From: Herbaspirillum sp. SJZ107
GTDB lineage: Bacteria > Pseudomonadota > Gammaproteobacteria > Burkholderiales > Burkholderiaceae_D
Length of the DNA: 64,000 nucleotides
Direction: 5' to 3'
Assembly (NCBI RefSeq): GCF_006715485.1
Contig: NZ_VFNH01000005.1
Span: forward strand, 124,001-188,000
Shown here: positions 25,629-35,790 of the stretch, in pieces
How positions within the stretch are numbered: position 1 is the stretch's first letter
How the letters are laid out: each line of letters opens with the position of its first letter
Program-made: the position numbers and the translations under genes
The notes under the pieces: model-generated
What the model saw: only the letters and a program-made list of their open reading frames with translations
Databases searched by the model: none
Told to the model about the DNA's origin: nothing

Positions 25629-27122
25629 TCAGCGCTTCACGCTGGTGCGTTCGAGTGCTGCCATGCCGGCTTCGAAGCGCGCAAAACGTGCATCGAGCTG
25701 GCGCGTCAGGCGGGTCTTGTCGCTTGGGGCCAGGAAGCTGTAGCGGATGCTGTTGTACGACGCCTTCTTCAATTCCGCATAGCTCGGCTTGTAGCGGCTG
25801 GCGAACAGCACGTATTCGCCCGCCAGGTTATGCCGCGTCACGCCGGCATCGTCGGTCGAGATCACGTAGGGCACGCCGTATTTGCGGTACAGGGTGACCG
25901 GGTGGTTCGCGCCCTGCACGCCATTGATGAAGGCATTCGAGGTCAGGTTGATCTCGACCGGAATGTCCTTGTCGTGCATTGTCTTCATGATCGCCGGCGC
26001 GTTCGCTTCATGCGCCAGGTCGATGCCGTGGCCGATGCGCTGGGCGCCGGCGATGTTCAGGGCCTGGTCGATGTGGAATTCCAGTCCTTCCGGCGGCACG
26101 TCGCCCAGCGCCAGCTCGCCGGCGTGCAGCGCGATCTTGACGTCCGGGTAGACCGATTTCAGGAAGCGGAACATCTTCATGTGCAGCGTGTAGTCGCGCA
26201 TCGACACCAGGTTGCTTTCCTGGCCGACGATATTCACGCCGACGATCTTGCCGCCCTTGGCAGCCGACTTGAAACCGGCCAGCATCGAGGAAAACACTTG
26301 CGACGGGTTCAGCAGGCGCAGCACGTAGGTCTGGTAGCGCATGGTGAAGTTGTCGTCGTCGATGCCGGCGGCGGCTTCATCGATCCTGGCGACGAAGTCG
26401 GCGATCCTGCCATTGAAACCGTCGTCGGCATCGAGCGCATTCATCCAGGCACGCATCTGGGCATCCAGCGCGGCGTCCTTGTCGGCATTCTTCCAGGCCT
26501 GGTCGTCGAATTCCTTGTTGACGACGAACGGCGACATCTTGAGCATGGTCTCGATGTAGCTGACGTTTTCCCCGATCGCGCGGTTCTTGATCTCGACCAG
26601 GCCTTCGTGGAAGTTGGCGTTCGAGACCGGGCCGAAGTAGCCGAAGGTCTGGAAGAACTGGCGGTCCGGTGGCGGCTGCAGCGCACCGTGGTTGGCGAAG
26701 TCCTTGCTCGACCAGCGCTGCAGCAGTTCGCGCCAGGTGGCGTCGTCGGCGTACACCTCGGCCGTCGACAGGCAGTTGCGCGCCGCCGGCGCCTTGGCGC
26801 GCTCGGCCTCGATCACGGCCTTGTCGGTCTCGACCCGGTAGGTATGCTTGTTGACGCAGACGCCCTGCTTGTCGAGGAAGTCGACATAGGTCTCGGCGTA
26901 GATCGCGCCCGAATAATGGTGATGCAGGTCGCCGCCCTTCGGCATCTGCGAGAAGAACAGGGTCAGCTCGGCCGTCTTCGGTTCGCCGGCAACCAGCGCG
27001 GCATAGTGGCGCGCGGTGGCGGCTTCGTTGGCTGCCGGTGCATTGCTGCGTGCGCCGGCATGGGCACTTGCCAGTGCGGCGAAAGCAATCAGCAAACTGC
27101 TGCTCAGGGTCTTCTGCATCAT
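25629..27122 (-). CDS. Exported adenosine deaminase (ADGF-like)
   Basis: 497 residues, longer than cytoplasmic ADA (about 340), with a signal peptide (MMQKTLSSSLLIAFAALAS, cleavage near AHA-GA). The amidohydrolase metal and catalytic motifs are present: MPKGGDLHHHYSGA, KIALHAGEL with substrate His, RIGHGIDLA with the HGxD-type His, and VISTDDAGV with the paired Asp. The insertion between the first and second motifs is typical of the secreted ADGF/CECR1-like group. It deaminates adenosine to inosine, here probably in the periplasm. It is last in the operon, 18 bases after guaD. ATG 27119 is an equally possible start. Confidence 0.9.
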   Translation of the reverse strand: MMQKTLSSSLLIAFAALASAHAGARSNAPAANEAATARHYAALVAGEPKTAELTLFFSQMPKGGDLHHHYSGAIYAETYVDFLDKQGVCVNKHTYRVETDKAVIEAERAKAPAARNCLSTAEVYADDATWRELLQRWSSKDFANHGALQPPPDRQFFQTFGYFGPVSNANFHEGLVEIKNRAIGENVSYIETMLKMSPFVVNKEFDDQAWKNADKDAALDAQMRAWMNALDADDGFNGRIADFVARIDEAAAGIDDDNFTMRYQTYVLRLLNPSQVFSSMLAGFKSAAKGGKIVGVNIVGQESNLVSMRDYTLHMKMFRFLKSVYPDVKIALHAGELALGDVPPEGLEFHIDQALNIAGAQRIGHGIDLAHEANAPAIMKTMHDKDIPVEINLTSNAFINGVQGANHPVTLYRKYGVPYVISTDDAGVTRHNLAGEYVLFASRYKPSYAELKKASYNSIRYSFLAPSDKTRLTRQLDARFARFEAGMAALERTSVKR

Positions 27123-27140
27123 GGGGTGTTCTCGACTAGG

Positions 27141-28466
27141 TCAGTTGGACGGCGTAAAGGCAGGCGACCTCTCGTGTACGCACGCGCCGGCGGCATAGGT
27201 GGCGCGGATCGCGCGGTCGTCGCCCAGCAGGGCCAGCGCGAACAGCGTTTCCTCGAGCGACCCGGCATGCGCGGTGCGGCGCGCCAGCAACGGCGTCGCC
27301 TTGCGGTCGAGGACGATGAAGTCGGCTTCCGCGCCCGGCGCCAGCGTGCCGATCGTGCCTTCGAGTCCCATGCTGCGGGCTGCACCCAGCGTCGCCAGGT
27401 AAAACATGCGCAAAGCCGGGAGGTAGCTGCCTTTCAATCGCGCAACTTTATACGCTTCATTCATGGTTTGCAACATCGAGAACGATGTACCGGCCCCGAC
27501 GTCGGTACCCAGCGCAACCATCGCCCCGGCGTCGTCGGCGCGTTTCATGTCGAACAGGCCGCTGCCCAGGAACAGGTTCGAGGTCGGGCAGTGGGCGATC
27601 GCCGAGCCGGTCTGGGCCAGGCGCGAGAAATCGGTATCGTCGAGCCAGATGCAGTGGCCGAACATCGCGCGCGGACGCATCAGGCCATAGTGTTCGTAGA
27701 CGTCGAGGTAGCTGCGGCGCTGCGGGAACAGCTGGCCGACCCAGGCGCATTCGTCCTGGTTTTCCGAGACGTGGGTCTGGATGAAGGTGTCCGGATAGGC
27801 GCGCGCCAGTTCGCCGGTGGCGGCCAGCTGGGCTTCGGTCGAGGTCGGGGCGAAGCGCGGGGTGATCGCGTACATCGAGCGGCCCTTGTTGTGCCAGCGC
27901 CTGATCAGGTCTTCGCTGTCGCGCAGGTCGGCGCTGTCCTGCAGGAAGTCCGGGCAGTTGCGGTCCATCAGTACCTTGCCGCCGGCCATGCGCAGCTTGC
28001 GGGCGGCGCTGGCCTCGAAGAAGGCCTCGGCCGATTCCTTGTGCACGCTGCAGTAGACCATGGCCGTGGTGGTGCCGTTGCGCAGCAGTTCGTCGAGGAA
28101 GAACTCGGCGCCGGCGCGCGCGTGCGCCGGGTCGCCGAACTGGCGCTCGGTCGGGAAGGTGTAAGTGTCCAGCCACGGCAGCAGGCCCGGCGCCGGCGAG
28201 GCGATCATGTCGGTCTGCGGGAAATGCAGGTGGGTGTCGATGAAGCCGGGGGTGATGATATGGCCGCGGTAGTCGGTCACCGGGGTGCCGGGCGCCAGCG
28301 TCGGCGCCAGCGTGGCGTAGTCGCCGGCAGCCTGGATGCGGCCGTCCGCGACGAGCAGCAGGCCGTCCTCGATCCAGGTGTGGGCGTCGTCGGCAAAGGC
28401 CGGATCGGCGTGGAAGGTCAGCAGGCTCGCACGGTAGGCCTGCAGGGTAGGCGTTGGATTCGACAT
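27141..28466 (-). CDS. guaD: Guanine deaminase
   Basis: 441-residue zinc amidohydrolase that converts guanine to xanthine. Motifs are PGFIDTHLHFPQTDMIA (9-residue signature with metal His pair), FIQTHVSENQDE, MFGHCIWL, and ALGTDVGAGTSFSML with the catalytic Asp. The length matches bacterial GuaD. Its ATG overlaps the xdhC stop in TGATG, so xanthine production is coupled to the xanthine dehydrogenase genes upstream in the operon. Confidence 0.96.
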   Translation of the reverse strand: MSNPTPTLQAYRASLLTFHADPAFADDAHTWIEDGLLLVADGRIQAAGDYATLAPTLAPGTPVTDYRGHIITPGFIDTHLHFPQTDMIASPAPGLLPWLDTYTFPTERQFGDPAHARAGAEFFLDELLRNGTTTAMVYCSVHKESAEAFFEASAARKLRMAGGKVLMDRNCPDFLQDSADLRDSEDLIRRWHNKGRSMYAITPRFAPTSTEAQLAATGELARAYPDTFIQTHVSENQDECAWVGQLFPQRRSYLDVYEHYGLMRPRAMFGHCIWLDDTDFSRLAQTGSAIAHCPTSNLFLGSGLFDMKRADDAGAMVALGTDVGAGTSFSMLQTMNEAYKVARLKGSYLPALRMFYLATLGAARSMGLEGTIGTLAPGAEADFIVLDRKATPLLARRTAHAGSLEETLFALALLGDDRAIRATYAAGACVHERSPAFTPSN

Positions 28467-29467
28467 CAGATTCTTTCTTGTAAAGCGGCGGCTTCCCAGA
28501 CCATCAGCAGCTGGGCGGCGACGGCGACGGCGATCACGGCCGGCAGCTTGCCTTCGATGCCGGGCACGCCGATCGGGCAGACCATGGCGTCCAGGCGCGC
28601 GCGGTCGACGCCGCGTTCGAGCAGGCGGCGTTCGAACTGGATGCGCTTGGTGGCGGAGCCAATCAGGCCGAACCAGTCGTGGCCGGGCCGCTTGAGGATG
28701 GTTTCGGCCAGGCGCTGGTCGAGCGCGTGGCTGTGGGTCATGACGAGGAAGCTGGTCCCGGCGGGCGCGTGCTGCGCCAGCGCTTCCGGGGTATCGGTCG
28801 CCTCGACCGCGACATTATGCGGTATTTGTGCCGGAAACAGGTCGTCGCGCTCGTCGACCCAGGTCACGCGGCACGGCAAGTCGGCCAGCGCGCGCACGAT
28901 GGCGGCGCCGACGTGGCCGGCGCCGAACAGCATCAGGTGGGCACGCGGGGCGGCGGCCAGGTCGGCCAGCCAGCGCCGGCCGGTCTCGTCGCGCAGCACG
29001 TGGGTGCCCCCGGTGCGGTCGAATGCGGGCACTGCCGGCGCACTGCCGTGGACGACATGGCCGTCGGCATCCAGCAGCGCCGCATCCGGTGTGCCGTCCA
29101 GGGCGACCAAACGCCAGCTGTCCTCGCGGCGGCGCGCCGCCAGCGCGGCCAGGTGGGCGCGGTCGGCCAGCTCGAAGGCCAGGTGCACGACGCCGCCGCA
29201 GCACTGGCCCAGGCCCGGGCCGAGCGGGAAGCGTTCCAGGCGGCGCCGTTCGCCAGAGGCCAGCATCGCGCGCGCGGTCTCGGCGCCGCGCAGCTCGAGG
29301 TGGCCGCCGCCGACCGTGCCCCACTGGCGCACGGCATCGACCAGCATCCTGGCACCGGGTTCGCGCGGCACCGAGCCTTCGACGATGGCGACGGTGACCA
29401 GCACGGCAGGCGCCGGCGTCGCGTCGACTGCGCCGTGGCCGGCGCCGGTGGACAGCCAGTCTTCCAT
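28466..29467 (-). CDS. xdhC: Xanthine dehydrogenase accessory protein XdhC
   Basis: 333 residues. XdhC binds molybdenum cofactor, promotes its sulfuration and inserts it into XdhB. The N-terminal domain (about 15-110) has VEGSVPREPGARM and GQCCGG with paired Cys typical of MoCo binding. The C-terminal Rossmann domain (about 170-320) has LMLFGAGHVGAAIV and YGLIGS-like FGLIGSATKR. The gene lies between xdhB (1 base gap) and guaD (1-base overlap). Confidence 0.95.
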   Translation of the reverse strand: MEDWLSTGAGHGAVDATPAPAVLVTVAIVEGSVPREPGARMLVDAVRQWGTVGGGHLELRGAETARAMLASGERRRLERFPLGPGLGQCCGGVVHLAFELADRAHLAALAARRREDSWRLVALDGTPDAALLDADGHVVHGSAPAVPAFDRTGGTHVLRDETGRRWLADLAAAPRAHLMLFGAGHVGAAIVRALADLPCRVTWVDERDDLFPAQIPHNVAVEATDTPEALAQHAPAGTSFLVMTHSHALDQRLAETILKRPGHDWFGLIGSATKRIQFERRLLERGVDRARLDAMVCPIGVPGIEGKLPAVIAVAVAAQLLMVWEAAALQERI

Positions 29468-29468
29468 T

Positions 29469-31847
29469 TCAGTTGCCCGTCGCTACGGGGGCCTGCAAGG
29501 TGGCAGCTTCGACCGCCGCCACCGCCTTCAGGATTTCCTCGCAGGTCGCCGGCGCATTCAGCGGCGGGTTGACCTTGTGCCCGCCCACACTGGAGACGGC
29601 GTCGCGGATCGCGAAGAACACCGAGAACGGCAGCAGCAGCGGCGGCTCGCCCACGGCCTTGGAGCGGTGGATCGAGTCTTCGACGTTGCTGTTCTCGAAC
29701 AGGCACACGCGGAAGTCTTGCGGGCAGTCCGACACGCCCGGGATTTTATAGGTCGACGGCGCGTGGGTCGTCAGCTTGCCGGCCTCGTTCCAGCGCAGTT
29801 CCTCGGTGGTCAGCCAGCCCATGCCCTGCAAAAAGGCGCCTTCGACCTGGCCGATGTCGAGTGCCGGATTGAGCGAGCGGCCGGCGTCGTACAGCGCGTC
29901 GGCGCGCAGCAGCTTCCATTCGCCGGTGAGCGTATCCACCACCACTTCGGCCACCGCTGCGCCGTAGGCGAAGTAGGAAAACGGGCGGCCGGTCATGGTC
30001 TTGGCATCCCAGGACAGGCCCGGGGTCGCGTAATAGCCGTCCGACCACAACTGGGTGCGCGCCAGGTAGGCTTTCGCCACCAGTTCGCCGAACGGGATTT
30101 CATGGCTGCCCACGAATACCGTGTCGGCCGCGAAGCGCACGTCCCTGGCCGCGCCGCCATACTGCTTGACGGCGAAGTCGGCCAGCCGCTCGCGGATCTG
30201 GCGCGCCGCATCCTGGGCCGCCTTGCCGTTCAGGTCGGCGCCGGTCGATGCCGCCGTGGCCGAGGTGTTGGCGACCTTGCTGGTGTTGGTGGCGGTGATG
30301 CGCACGCGTTGCAAGTCCACGCCCAGCTCATGCGCCACCACCTGCATCACCTTGGTGTTGACACCCTGCCCCATCTCGGTACCGCCGTGGTTCACCAGGA
30401 TCGAACCGTCCACGTACACGTGCACCAGCGCGCCGGCCTGGTTCAGGTGGGTGACGTTGAAGGCGATGCCGAATTTCACGGGGGTCAGCGCCAGCCCTTT
30501 TTTCAGCACCGGGCTGGTACGGTTGTAGGCGTCGATGGCGGCGCGGCGCACGCGATACTCGCTGGTCATCTCCAGCTCGTCCACCAGTTCGTGGATCACG
30601 TTGTCGACGATGACCTGGCCGTAGGGCGTGACGTTGCGCTCGCTACCGTCGCCACTGCGGCCGTAGAAATTCAGCTTGCGGATGTCGAGCGCGTCGCGGC
30701 CGAGATTGCGCGCGATCTCGTCGAGCACGTATTCCATGGCGATCGCACCCTGCGGTCCGCCGAAGCCGCGGAAGGCGGTGTTCGACTGGGTGTTGGTCTT
30801 GCCGCAGGCGGCGCGGATGTCGACGTCGGACAAATAATAGGTGTTGTCGAAGTGGCAGACCGCGCGCGTGGCGACCGGCCCGGACAAATCGGCCGAATAG
30901 CCGGCGCGCGACACCATGTCGACTTTCGCCGCGACGATGCGGCCGTCGTCGCTGTAGCCGACTTCGTATTCGTAATGGAAGCAGTGGCGCTTGCCGGTGA
31001 CCAGCATGTCGTCGTCGCGGTCGGCACGCAGCTTGACCGGACGGCCGCTGCGCCTGGCCGCCACGCTGGCGGCGGCCGCCCACAGCGCCGACTGCGATTC
31101 CTTGCCGCCGAAGCCGCCGCCCATGCGCCGGCACTCGACCGTCACATGGTGCGAATGCAGGCCGAGCGCGTGCGCCACCACGTGCTGCATCTCGCTCGGG
31201 TGCTGGGTCGAGCACAGCACCAGCATGCCGTCGTTTTCCTGCGGGATGGCGTAGGCGATCTGGCCTTCCAGGTAGAACTGTTCCTGGCCGCCGACATACA
31301 GCTCGCCTTTTACGCGGTGCGGCGCCGCTGCGAACGCGGCTTCGGCATCGCCGCGCGCCAGGCGCATCGGCGGCAGCACGTACGATTGCGCGGCGCGCGC
31401 CGCCTGCGGGGTCAGGATCGCCGGCAGCTCGTCGTAGCTGACGCTTGCCTTGCGCGCGGCGCGGCGGGCGTTGTCGTGGGTGTCGGCGACCACGATGAAG
31501 ATCGGCTGGCCGACGTACTGGACCAGGCCGTCGGCCAGGATCGGATCGTCGTGGATGATCGGGCCGCAATCGTTGGTGCCGGGGATGTCGCGCGCGGTGT
31601 AGACGTGCTTCACGCCGCGGCTGGCACGGACCGCCGCCAGGTCGATGTCGAGGATGCGCGCATGCGCTTTGCTGGAGAGGCCGAGCGCCGCGTGCAGCGT
31701 GCCGCGCACCTCGTCGATGTCGTCGGTGTAGTCGGCCTGGCCGAGCACGTGCAGCCGGGCCGATTCGTGCGGCTTCGATGTGCCGACCGCGGCCCAGGAA
31801 GCAGCCAGGTCGGCGGTTTTCAAAACGGGCGTGCCTGCGTCGTTCAT
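29469..31847 (-). CDS. xdhB: Xanthine dehydrogenase molybdopterin-binding subunit
   Basis: 792-residue large subunit. It holds the molybdopterin centre that hydroxylates hypoxanthine to xanthine and xanthine to urate. Visible motifs are GGGFGGKES (MoCo pocket), FRGFGGPQG with the substrate-contact Arg, GTEMGQGVNTK and KAVGEPPLLL with the catalytic Glu. The start at 31847 (MNDAGTPVLKT) has GAGGAG 6 bases upstream; an open frame to 31877 is not supported. It lies 10 bases after xdhA and is followed by xdhC. Confidence 0.96.
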   Translation of the reverse strand: MNDAGTPVLKTADLAASWAAVGTSKPHESARLHVLGQADYTDDIDEVRGTLHAALGLSSKAHARILDIDLAAVRASRGVKHVYTARDIPGTNDCGPIIHDDPILADGLVQYVGQPIFIVVADTHDNARRAARKASVSYDELPAILTPQAARAAQSYVLPPMRLARGDAEAAFAAAPHRVKGELYVGGQEQFYLEGQIAYAIPQENDGMLVLCSTQHPSEMQHVVAHALGLHSHHVTVECRRMGGGFGGKESQSALWAAAASVAARRSGRPVKLRADRDDDMLVTGKRHCFHYEYEVGYSDDGRIVAAKVDMVSRAGYSADLSGPVATRAVCHFDNTYYLSDVDIRAACGKTNTQSNTAFRGFGGPQGAIAMEYVLDEIARNLGRDALDIRKLNFYGRSGDGSERNVTPYGQVIVDNVIHELVDELEMTSEYRVRRAAIDAYNRTSPVLKKGLALTPVKFGIAFNVTHLNQAGALVHVYVDGSILVNHGGTEMGQGVNTKVMQVVAHELGVDLQRVRITATNTSKVANTSATAASTGADLNGKAAQDAARQIRERLADFAVKQYGGAARDVRFAADTVFVGSHEIPFGELVAKAYLARTQLWSDGYYATPGLSWDAKTMTGRPFSYFAYGAAVAEVVVDTLTGEWKLLRADALYDAGRSLNPALDIGQVEGAFLQGMGWLTTEELRWNEAGKLTTHAPSTYKIPGVSDCPQDFRVCLFENSNVEDSIHRSKAVGEPPLLLPFSVFFAIRDAVSSVGGHKVNPPLNAPATCEEILKAVAAVEAATLQAPVATGN

Positions 31848-31857
31848 CGTCGTCTCC

Positions 31858-33342
<1,485 letters not shown>

Positions 33343-33458
33343 GGGGTGCCTCGGGTGGAAACCAGCCTCTGAGATTAACATCGGGGTATCGTTCAATTAT
33401 AAGACTTTAATGATTTTAAATATCTAAAATTGAATATAAACAAGCTGTGGCCGCCATG

Positions 33459-34427
33459 TCATTTCTGGTAGGGATGCACGCTTTGCCAGTGGCGTGCGAT
33501 ATCGATCCGGCGCGTGATCCAGACGTGCTGGTGGGTCTGCACGTAATCCAGGAAGCGCGCCAGCGCCGCCGCCCGCGCCGGCCGCCCCACCAGCCGGCAA
33601 TGCAGGCCGATCGACAGCATCTTCGGCTGGTTCAGCCCGTTCGGGTCGCCTTCGGCATACAGCACGTCGAAGGCATCCTTCAGGTAGTCGAAGAACTGGG
33701 TGCCGGAATTGAAGCCCTGCATGGCGGCGAAGCGCATGTCGTTGGTGTCCAGCGTGTAGGGCACGACCAGGTGCGGACGGCGCGCGTGCCAGCCGTTGGC
33801 GTCGGTGAAGTCGACTTCGGTCCAGAACGGCAGATCGTCGCCATAGTGGTCGGCGTCGTAGACGAAGCCGCCGTGTTCCAGCACCAGCCTGCGCGTGTTG
33901 GGCGAATCGCGCCCGGTGTACCAGCCCTGCGGCGCCTCCCCCGTCAGGTCGCGGATGATGTCGACCGCTTCCTTCATGTGGGCGCGTTCGGTCGCTTCGT
34001 CGACGTGCTGGTAGGAGATCCAGCGCAGGCCGTGGCAGGCGATCTCGTGGCCCAGCTCGCGGAAGGCGGCCACCGCTTCCGGGTTGCGCTGCAGCGCCAT
34101 CGCCACGCCGAACACCGTCAGCGGCAGCCCGCGTTCCTCGAACATGCGCAGGATGCGCCACAGGCCGGCGCGCGAACCGTATTCGTACAGCGATTCCATG
34201 CTCATGTGGCGCATGTTGAAGGCCTGGGCGCCGACGATCTCGGACAGGAAGGTTTCCGAGGCCGGGTCGCCGTGCAACACGCTGTTTTCGGCGCCCTCCT
34301 CGTAGTTCAGCACGAACTGCAGGGCAACGCGCGCGCCGCCGGGCCATTGCGGATGGGGCGGCGTGCGGCCGTAGCCGACCAGGTCGCGCGGATAGTTGCT
34401 CGGTTTACCATCATCGGTATCGTTCAT
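33459..34427 (-). CDS. puuE: PuuE-type allantoinase (NodB-fold)
   Basis: 322 residues of the polysaccharide-deacetylase (NodB) fold, of the metal-independent PuuE group that hydrolyses (S)-allantoin to allantoate. Signatures are DLVGYGRTPPHPQWP at the start, FVLNYEEGAENSVLHGD, IACHGLRWISYQH and GWYTGRDSPNTRRLV. It lies directly upstream of xdhA on the same strand, 116 bases apart, and is divergent from uraH. It extends purine breakdown beyond urate. Confidence 0.93.
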   Translation of the reverse strand: MNDTDDGKPSNYPRDLVGYGRTPPHPQWPGGARVALQFVLNYEEGAENSVLHGDPASETFLSEIVGAQAFNMRHMSMESLYEYGSRAGLWRILRMFEERGLPLTVFGVAMALQRNPEAVAAFRELGHEIACHGLRWISYQHVDEATERAHMKEAVDIIRDLTGEAPQGWYTGRDSPNTRRLVLEHGGFVYDADHYGDDLPFWTEVDFTDANGWHARRPHLVVPYTLDTNDMRFAAMQGFNSGTQFFDYLKDAFDVLYAEGDPNGLNQPKMLSIGLHCRLVGRPARAAALARFLDYVQTHQHVWITRRIDIARHWQSVHPYQK

Positions 34428-34536
34428 GGGCAGTCCCTGAAAGCGGATATATGCCTCATCATATATTGCAAGATGGACATCGGTATATCATCGGCGACAT
34501 ACGCACCTTCATCCCCCACATATAGGATCTTCCACG

Positions 34537-34890
34537 ATGGGAAAACTCAGCACCCACGTCCTCGATACCGCCCAGGGCAAGCCGGGCGCCGGTGTCCAGC
34601 TCGAACTGTACGCGGTCGAGGACGGCCAGCGCCGCCTGCTCAAGCGCGACGCCACCAATCACGACGGCCGCTGCGCCACGCCGCTGCTCGAAGGCGAAGG
34701 CTTGCAGGCGGGCCAGTACGAACTGGTGTTCGCCGCCGGCGATTATTTTGCCGCCCAGGGGGTGGCCATGCCCAGCCCGCGCTTCATCGACCGGGTGACG
34801 ATTGCCTTCGGGGTGGCCGACGCGGCACAGAACTACCATGTGCCGCTGGTGGTGACGCCATGGTCGTACTCGACCTATCGGGGTAGCTGA
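34537..34890 (+). CDS. uraH: 5-hydroxyisourate hydrolase
   Basis: 117 residues, transthyretin-related protein. It hydrolyses 5-hydroxyisourate, the urate oxidase product, to OHCU. The catalytic signature is complete: LSTHVLDTAQGKPGAG with His, LKRDATNHDGR with Arg, YHVPLVVTPWSYSTYRGS with His and the C-terminal YRGS. No signal peptide is present, so it acts in the cytoplasm. It is divergent from puuE with a 109-base AT-rich intergenic region containing TATAT repeats. Confidence 0.96.
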   Translation: MGKLSTHVLDTAQGKPGAGVQLELYAVEDGQRRLLKRDATNHDGRCATPLLEGEGLQAGQYELVFAAGDYFAAQGVAMPSPRFIDRVTIAFGVADAAQNYHVPLVVTPWSYSTYRGS

Positions 34891-34943
34891 TAGCCGCAGC
34901 CCCATGGATTTGCTAATCTGGCTTCGACCGCCAGGAGCAGACC

Positions 34944-35501
34944 ATGTCACTGCACATCGTTCATTTCATCGGCCCCATCAACGCCACCTCGGCCTGCACC
35001 GTGCGCAACCTGTGCCTGCAGGCGCTGCAAAGCGGCGCGACCGGCATCGAACTGCACATGTCGACCGAGGGCGGCAACATGACCGCCGGCTTCGCCCTGT
35101 CTTTCTTCCTCAAGTCACTGCCGCTGCCGCTCACCACCTGGAACGTCGGCAGCGTCGAGTCGGTCGGGGTGGCGATCTTCCTGGCCGGACAGAAGCGCTA
35201 TGCCTGCCCCGGCACGCGCTTCCTGATCCATCCGCTGCACTGGGGCTTCGGCAACCTGGTCGCGGCCGACCATGCGCGCATTTCCGAGTGGCGCGATTGC
35301 CTGGATTTCGATGCCGAACACTATGCGGCCATCTTCGAAGAGGCGACCCGCGGCGCGCGCGATACGCATGACATCCGTCCCTATCTCACCGGCAGCTCGC
35401 GCATCTACACGGCGGAACAGGCGGTCGAGGCCGGCCTGGTGGATGCGGCGCGCCAGGCCCGCCTCCCCGAAGCGGGGGTCACCTCGCACTGGTGGAACTG
35501 A
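34944..35501 (+). CDS. Stand-alone ClpP/SppA-fold serine peptidase-like protein
   Basis: 185 residues with a ClpP-crotonase fold. A likely nucleophile is Ser73 in GSVESVGVAIFLAG, and a likely His is His96 in FLIHPLHWG; their spacing matches ClpP Ser97/His122. EGGNMTAGFAL corresponds to the oxyanion strand. The third catalytic residue is not obvious. No Clp ATPase-docking features can be judged by eye. It starts 53 bases after uraH on the same strand. It is not the housekeeping ClpP, which is longer with a different N-terminus. Function unknown. Confidence 0.8.
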   Translation: MSLHIVHFIGPINATSACTVRNLCLQALQSGATGIELHMSTEGGNMTAGFALSFFLKSLPLPLTTWNVGSVESVGVAIFLAGQKRYACPGTRFLIHPLHWGFGNLVAADHARISEWRDCLDFDAEHYAAIFEEATRGARDTHDIRPYLTGSSRIYTAEQAVEAGLVDAARQARLPEAGVTSHWWN

Positions 35502-35652
35502 GCGCAAGCGGATACGCCGCAGGCTGGCGCAAGCCGGCCGGTCGCCACCAGGACCTGCCTGCGCCCATCGTCAATAATTGTTAATTTGACGATTCATAAA
35601 TCAACACTGTGTCGATATGACACAACAGAATGTCACTTTTCAGCAGTGGAGG

Positions 35653-35664
35653 GTGAATATTCAC
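35653..35664. promoter_or_regulatory. 12-bp perfect palindrome upstream of porin operon
   Basis: GTGAATATTCAC lies 126 bases upstream of the porin start. A second small hairpin TGTGTC-GATAT-GACACA is at 35608-35624. A weak promoter pair, TTGCTG (35674-35679) and TACAAT (35698-35703) with 18 bases between, follows. The palindrome lies just upstream of it, a position suited to an activator or repressor. Confidence 0.45.
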
Positions 35665-35790
35665 ACTTTTTCATTGCTGCAATAGTTTCCGTATGGATAC
35701 AATCATTTTCAGCAATTCATCGCGCGGCCCAATCCACCGCCGCCATCTTGCCTCACGCAACAATAACTAATTATTCCATCTAGGAACCCA

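Noticed and set aside
33392..33434. Inverted arms TTCAATT/AATTGAA upstream of xdhA as an operator
   Set aside because: The 29-base spacing and AT-rich setting make chance likely.
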